A stretch of 8,849 nucleotides of DNA from Eggerthella sp. CAG:209 (GTDB taxonomy: Bacteria; Actinomycetota; Coriobacteriia; Coriobacteriales; Eggerthellaceae), in contig FR884626.1 of the NCBI GenBank assembly GCA_000436075.1, forward strand, positions 29,760-38,608, given 5' to 3'. The position numbers were made by a program, and so were the translations under genes. Numbering within the stretch: position 1 is the first letter of the stretch; the number at the start of each line of letters is the position of its first letter. Below are positions 6,369 to 8,849 of the stretch, piece after piece. The notes under the pieces are model-generated. The model was not told where the DNA came from, searched no databases, and saw nothing but the letters and a program-made list of their open reading frames with translations.

Positions 6369-6814
6369 GCTGGTCGAGATCGAGCGAAGGGGTGTGCTCT
6401 GGGGAGCTGCCCCTTCGTGCTTTACGGGTGCGCGTGCGCCCCGACAGGGTAGAGGTTGAGATCGTTGTGGCGGCCGAGCGCTATGCGCAGACAGACTCCA
6501 AGCTGATAGCAGAGTGCTTGGGCCATGTGCCAACGCTTGGGCAGCACGCGTGTCGTAACAGCGTAGGCCCGGTGTTTGCTTCGGTAATGAGGAACACCTC
6601 CACTCCGCATCTTCTTGAGCATTTGGTCATCGACGTTCAAACGCGTGCTGCTAAAGACCCCAATAGGGTCTTTACGGGCACCACGCAATGGAGCGCGGGG
6701 GATGGTTTGATCGCGCATGTTGCCTTTTCCTATGAGGACGATTTGGTGGCACTCGATGCGCTTAATCGGTCGCTCTCATTCTTAAATGGTGTGCTTATCG
6801 ACCAACGTGGCTGA
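6365..6814 (+). CDS. stand-alone protein resembling the N-terminal domain of cyanophycin synthetase
   Basis: A 149-residue soluble protein. The stretch NSVGPVFASVM.NTSTPHLLEHLVIDVQTRA (65-95) resembles the N-terminal domain of cyanophycin synthetase (CphA), where a (L)EHvalElQ helix is conserved. VFTGTTQW (102-109) and HVAFSYEDDLVALDALNRSLSFLN (118-141) correspond to the strand and helix that follow in CphA ('GkTR..gv..VvfeYvde..g..A'). CphA makes the Asp/Arg storage polymer cyanophycin, and its N domain packs beside an ATP-grasp domain. Here that domain is alone, with no Mur-ligase part in the window. No membrane segment or signal peptide. The ATG at 6365 overlaps the preceding stop (ATGA), pointing to coupled translation; the ribosome site is weak (GGTGAAG). 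A D-Ala-D-Ala-ligase-like ATP-grasp gene follows 256 bp later. The gene call is strong, the family link moderate, a joint role only an inference. Confidence 0.72.
   Translation: MSWSRSSEGVCSGELPLRALRVRVRPDRVEVEIVVAAERYAQTDSKLIAECLGHVPTLGQHACRNSVGPVFASVMRNTSTPHLLEHLVIDVQTRAAKDPNRVFTGTTQWSAGDGLIAHVAFSYEDDLVALDALNRSLSFLNGVLIDQRG
6652..6674 (+). other. perfect 9-bp hairpin inside the cyanophycin-synthetase-N-like gene
   Basis: TAAAGACCC (6652-6660) and GGGTCTTTA (6666-6674) are exact inverse copies around CAATA. In RNA this is a stable 9-bp stem with a 5-base loop within codons for AKDPNRVFT. It lacks a T run after it beyond the TTTA of the stem itself, so it may be accidental, an mRNA processing or pausing element, or a weak terminator. 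Confidence 0.5.
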
Positions 6815-7070
6815 TATTGGCCCCATTTCTCCTTTAAGATAATAGCGTGAAGCACATGTTGCAGCTGATGGCTGGGTATCTGCGGGCGTTTTTGCCCGCC
6901 TGCTTTCCGCTGTTGGGATTCGGTTCCTATAGAATCATGCGCTTTGTTTCTTGCTTCATTGGCGAAGGCTTGTTTTGCCTGTTGGGCAAGAAGGAAAATC
7001 GAAGTTCGCATCGCGCCCATGGGGGGTCCGCTAGTGGTGGATTCCCAATCGGCCTGTTGAGAGGACGAAT
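6815..7070 (+). other. 256-bp gap before the ATP-grasp gene with hairpin and promoter-like boxes
   Basis: No confident gene lies here. GATAAT (6838-6843) with TTGGCC (6817-6822) is a promoter-like pair, but the 15-base spacer is short. A GC hairpin lies at 6882-6899. TATAGA (6928-6933) with TTCCGC (6905-6910) at 17 bases is a second weak promoter. GAGAGGA (7059-7065) is the ribosome site of the ATP-grasp gene, 5 bases from its ATG. I looked for tRNA, SRP RNA and T-box features and found none. The length of the gap suggests the ligase has its own transcript or a regulated leader. Confidence 0.4.
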
Positions 7071-7074
7071 ATGA
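6847..7074 (+). CDS. doubtful 75-residue small hydrophobic ORF ending in the ligase start
   Basis: A GTG at 6847 (or ATG at 6856) opens a 75-codon frame with hydrophobic stretches (YLRAFLPACFPLLGFGSY and MRFVSCFIGEGLFCLLG), then a polar end, stopping at TGA 7072-7074 so that it overlaps the ligase ATG as ATGA. The overlap and hydrophobicity are suggestive, but there is no ribosome site, the amino-acid make-up of the second half looks random, and the frame passes through a GC hairpin. I lean towards non-coding. Confidence 0.18.
   Translation: MKHMLQLMAGYLRAFLPACFPLLGFGSYRIMRFVSCFIGEGLFCLLGKKENRSSHRAHGGSASGGFPIGLLRGRI
6882..6899 (+). terminator. GCGGGC/GCCCGC hairpin, attenuator or terminator-like
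   Basis: GCGGGC (6882-6887) and GCCCGC (6894-6899) form a perfect 6-bp GC stem with a loop of G and five T. The sequence after it (CTGCTTTCC) has only a short T run, so termination would be inefficient. It sits about 70 bases after the upstream gene's stop and could end that operon or act as a leader structure of the ligase gene. Confidence 0.3.
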
Positions 7075-8048
7075 AAATCGCGGTACTTATGGGAGGCTCT
7101 TCGGCCGAGCGAGACGCCTCATTGGAAAACGGCAAGCGTATCATTGCCGCCTTGGAAGAAGCCGAGCATACCTCCGTTGCCATCGACGTTTCGGAAGATC
7201 TGGTGGCAACGCTTCGAGCCGAACGCCCCGACGCTTGCATCGTTGCCGTGGCGGGCAAAATGGGCGAAGACGGCACCTTGCAGGGCTTGCTGGATTTCTT
7301 GGGCATTCCCTATGCGGGGTCTTGCTCTGAGGTGTGTCGATCGGTTGCCGACAAAAGCCTGCTTTCTGCCCATATGCAAGCAGCATGCGATTTCTCCGGC
7401 GAGCAAACCGTAGCTTCATGGCCGCAGGGCTTCTGCTTTTCGAAGGTTGTGTTTGACGAACTGGGCGCATTTGGCGCCGTCGATCTGTTCGAGGACCGTA
7501 TTCCCGGTGGTTACCCCTTGGCGGTAAAGCCTGCGTGCGAAGGCCTTGCCTATGGCGTTCACAAGGCGAACAGCAAAGAGGAGCTGCGCGATGCACTTCG
7601 CGACGCATTCACTTTTGACGACAAGGTGATTGTCCAGCAGTGGATTGAAGGCGTTGAGCTTTCAGTATGCATTTTGGGGTCTGGCTGGGACGCGCATGCT
7701 CTGCCGCCTGTTGAAATCGTCCCGCGCAAGGGACTGTATCTCACCGATGCTCGTCTGGGTAGCGATGCGGTCGATTTTTATGCGCCTGTTCGTCTGGAAT
7801 CGCTTTCCCATGACGAATCGACTGCCCAGGCTATCCGTTCGGAAATCGAGCGCGCGGCGCTTGAGGTTTACCGTGCGTTTGGCATGGAGGGCTATGGATG
7901 CGTCGACCTTATCTGGGACGGCGCCCAAGCGCAGGTTCTTGAGGTTAACGTAACCCCGGGCCTGGCGGAACGGTCCGTGTTTTCTGCTGCCTGCGAGGCG
8001 TCGGGGCTTTCCGTTCCTGCCGTACTCGACAGACTGATAGAGGAGTAA
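7071..8048 (+). CDS. D-alanine-D-alanine ligase-like ATP-grasp enzyme, diverged active site
   Basis: A 325-residue cytoplasmic protein with Ddl architecture: N-terminal GGSSAERDASLENG (8-21, Glu13 matching the catalytic Glu of Ddl), GKMGEDGTLQGLLDFLGIPYAGS (62-84), VADKSLL (92-98), VKP (152-154), and the metal end LEVNVTPGL (290-298) with Glu291, Asn293 and Asp279. True Ddl joins two D-Ala with ATP for peptidoglycan. Several usual residues differ: the His of 'LHGxxGEDG' is Ala61, the 'GSSxG' loop is GLAYG (158-162), the Arg before the metal Asp is Cys277, and the Tyr-rich omega loop 'FYDYxAKY' is replaced by GLYLTDARLG. ATP and Mg handling look kept, while substrate pockets look altered, so a different amino acid or dipeptide may be used; an odd but true Ddl remains possible. 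No second Ddl is visible here. Start by GAGAGGA 5 bases upstream. Preceded by the CphA-N-like gene. Confidence 0.85.
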   Translation: MKIAVLMGGSSAERDASLENGKRIIAALEEAEHTSVAIDVSEDLVATLRAERPDACIVAVAGKMGEDGTLQGLLDFLGIPYAGSCSEVCRSVADKSLLSAHMQAACDFSGEQTVASWPQGFCFSKVVFDELGAFGAVDLFEDRIPGGYPLAVKPACEGLAYGVHKANSKEELRDALRDAFTFDDKVIVQQWIEGVELSVCILGSGWDAHALPPVEIVPRKGLYLTDARLGSDAVDFYAPVRLESLSHDESTAQAIRSEIERAALEVYRAFGMEGYGCVDLIWDGAQAQVLEVNVTPGLAERSVFSAACEASGLSVPAVLDRLIEE

Positions 8049-8063
8049 CGGCGTAATCTATAT

Positions 8064-8120
8064 TTCACCTCGGCAACAAGAGTGCCAGGTGAACGGTTCT
8101 GCTGCCTGAAGGCTGGCAGC
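8064..8120 (+). terminator. tandem hairpins downstream of the ATP-grasp gene
   Basis: The first hairpin has TTCACCT (8064-8070) pairing with AGGTGAA (8087-8093), and inside it GGCA (8072-8075) with TGCC (8083-8086), leaving one bulged C and a 7-base loop: 11 pairs in all. The second has GCTGCC (8101-8106) with GGCAGC (8115-8120) around 8 bases. Neither ends in a clear T run, although CGCCTTTA follows the second. They lie 15 bases after the ligase stop, where a terminator is expected; a processed or Rho-assisted end is equally possible. Confidence 0.5.
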
Positions 8121-8125
8121 GCCTT

Positions 8126-8131
8126 TATAAT
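8126..8131 (+). promoter_or_regulatory. perfect -10 box (TATAAT) for the YtxH-family gene
   Basis: TATAAT at 8126-8131 lies 39 bases before the start codon at 8171, giving an expected leader of about 33 bases. The -35 at 17 bases would be TGCCTG (8103-8108), a poor match that overlaps the second hairpin, so an activator or a relaxed -35 may be involved. Confidence 0.5.
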
Positions 8132-8170
8132 GACGGTATTGCAACCAATCTTTTGGGGAAGGTGTTCCAT

Positions 8171-8755
8171 ATGGGTAAGTTCGCAACATTTCTTATCGGT
8201 GGCGCTGTTGGCGCTGTAGCAGGCCTGCTTCTTTCGCCCCGTTCCGGCGCGGAAAACCGTGCGCTTTTGAGTGAAGTCGCAAACGAGAAGTGCGGCACTG
8301 TTTCCTGCCCGCCTCAGCTGCAGGAAAAGGCTGGTCGGTTTGTAGAAGCCGCTGCATCCACCTCCACCAAAGTAATCAATACCGTAGTAGACAACGGCGC
8401 TGAGGCTCGCAAGGCCGTTGCCGAGCGCGCTCAGAAGTTTGCTCCTGCGCCGGTTCAGGCGTTTGACACTAACGGCGACGAGCTTCGTCAGAAGATCGAC
8501 GCTGCTCGCGAGCGCATTGCAACCCAGGTTGCCAAGAACGCTGAAGCTGCGCGCGATGCTGCGGTAGATAAGGTTCCTGCCGTGCTCGATGCCGCTGCAG
8601 CGGCAAAGGAAACCGCAACGGGTGCCGCTCAGCATGCCGCCGAGGCTGTCCAGGGTGCTGCCGCAACTGCAGCCGATGCCGCCAAGGAAGCTGCCGGCAC
8701 TGCTCAACATGCAGCTGCTGCAGTGGCCGAAAAGGTCCGTCCTTCCGACAAGTAG
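8171..8755 (+). CDS. YtxH-family protein with long Ala-rich helical tail
   Basis: A 194-residue protein starting MGKFATFLIGGAVGAVAGLL, then LSPRSGAENR (21-30): a Gly/Ala membrane-associated helix followed by the 'LxPxSGxExR' signature of YtxH-domain proteins, which are linked to envelope and general stress in Gram-positives. CGTVSC (41-46) holds the only two cysteines. From 75 to 190 the protein is Ala, Lys, Glu and Gln rich and can form a long amphipathic or coiled helix, with near-repeats such as GAAQHAAEAV (151-160) and GTAQHAAAAV (176-185), resembling LEA or apolipoprotein-like proteins; I see about 11-residue spacing in part of it. The ATG at 8171 has GGGGAAGG (8155-8162) 8 bases upstream; a TTG at 8153 is in frame but overlaps that ribosome site. 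Own promoter upstream. The exact role is unknown. Confidence 0.85.
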   Translation: MGKFATFLIGGAVGAVAGLLLSPRSGAENRALLSEVANEKCGTVSCPPQLQEKAGRFVEAAASTSTKVINTVVDNGAEARKAVAERAQKFAPAPVQAFDTNGDELRQKIDAARERIATQVAKNAEAARDAAVDKVPAVLDAAAAAKETATGAAQHAAEAVQGAAATAADAAKEAAGTAQHAAAAVAEKVRPSDK

Positions 8756-8815
8756 TACACGGTTCGGTGACGCTTCGTTTGCTGTAAGGATTTGCGATTA
8801 CTGTAGAACAAGAAC

Positions 8816-8849
8816 ATGCGGTCTTTTGGGGCTGCGGGAACGGCGGTTT
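8816..8849 (+). CDS. possible start of a further gene, cut by window edge
   Basis: ATG at 8816 begins MRSFGAAGTAV and stays open to the last base, but has no ribosome site. A rival frame starts at ATT 8797, 6 bases after AAGGA (8786-8790), and reads ITVEQEHAVFWGCGNGG, open to the edge; ATT is a rare start. Only a handful of codons are visible, so neither can be preferred safely. Confidence 0.2.
   Translation, partial: MRSFGAAGTAV

Noticed and set aside
6815..7070. tRNA or SRP RNA hidden in the gap before the ligase
   Set aside because: No cloverleaf with a GTTC-type T loop and no SRP GGAAGGAAGC core found.
7892..8710. 272-codon minus-strand frame opposite the YtxH gene
   Set aside because: Spans two real genes and the promoter between them; composition is what the complement of Ala-rich codons gives.
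1..8849. CRISPR array, insertion sequence or integrase
   Set aside because: No regularly spaced repeats, transposase or attachment-site duplications seen; the only decayed gene is the ATPase relic.

Overview
The window looks like chromosomal DNA of an actinobacterium of the class Coriobacteriia, probably Eggerthellaceae. This is an inference from overall impression: moderately high GC, strong AGGAG/GAAAGG ribosome sites, an alanine-rich YtxH protein, a remnant of a GVRRCGKS-type ATPase, and the gene set around serS. No marker in the window fixes the genus.

Left part (1-1800): the 3' end of a polytopic membrane protein, then a complete GyrI-like (AraC effector-binding fold) protein. Next comes a poorly coding stretch holding a 41-bp imperfect palindrome and the broken start of a P-loop ATPase gene. 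Its intact Walker A motif is out of frame with its own start because of a run of eight T.

Middle part (1794-4292): a zinc-dependent phospholipase C-like gene on the minus strand diverges from an Atg22/UMF1-type MFS transporter on the plus strand. The transporter converges on an overlooked 59-codon gene for a small single-pass membrane protein on the minus strand, which in turn diverges from serS.

Right part (4424-8849): seryl-tRNA synthetase, a membrane-anchored beta-rich protein 16 bp later, and a 149-residue protein overlapping it by 4 bp (ATGA). The 149-residue protein resembles the N-terminal domain of cyanophycin synthetase. After a 256-bp gap with hairpins comes a D-Ala-D-Ala-ligase-like ATP-grasp enzyme that keeps ATP/metal residues but has lost several substrate-side residues of true Ddl. 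Tandem hairpins, a perfect TATAAT box and a YtxH-family protein with a long Ala-rich helical tail close the window, followed by a possible gene start at the edge.

The most interesting reading is that the stand-alone cyanophycin-synthetase-N-like protein and the diverged ATP-grasp ligase work together as a split peptide or amino-acid ligase. This rests on sequence resemblance and proximity only. The rest is largely ordinary housekeeping and accessory content.
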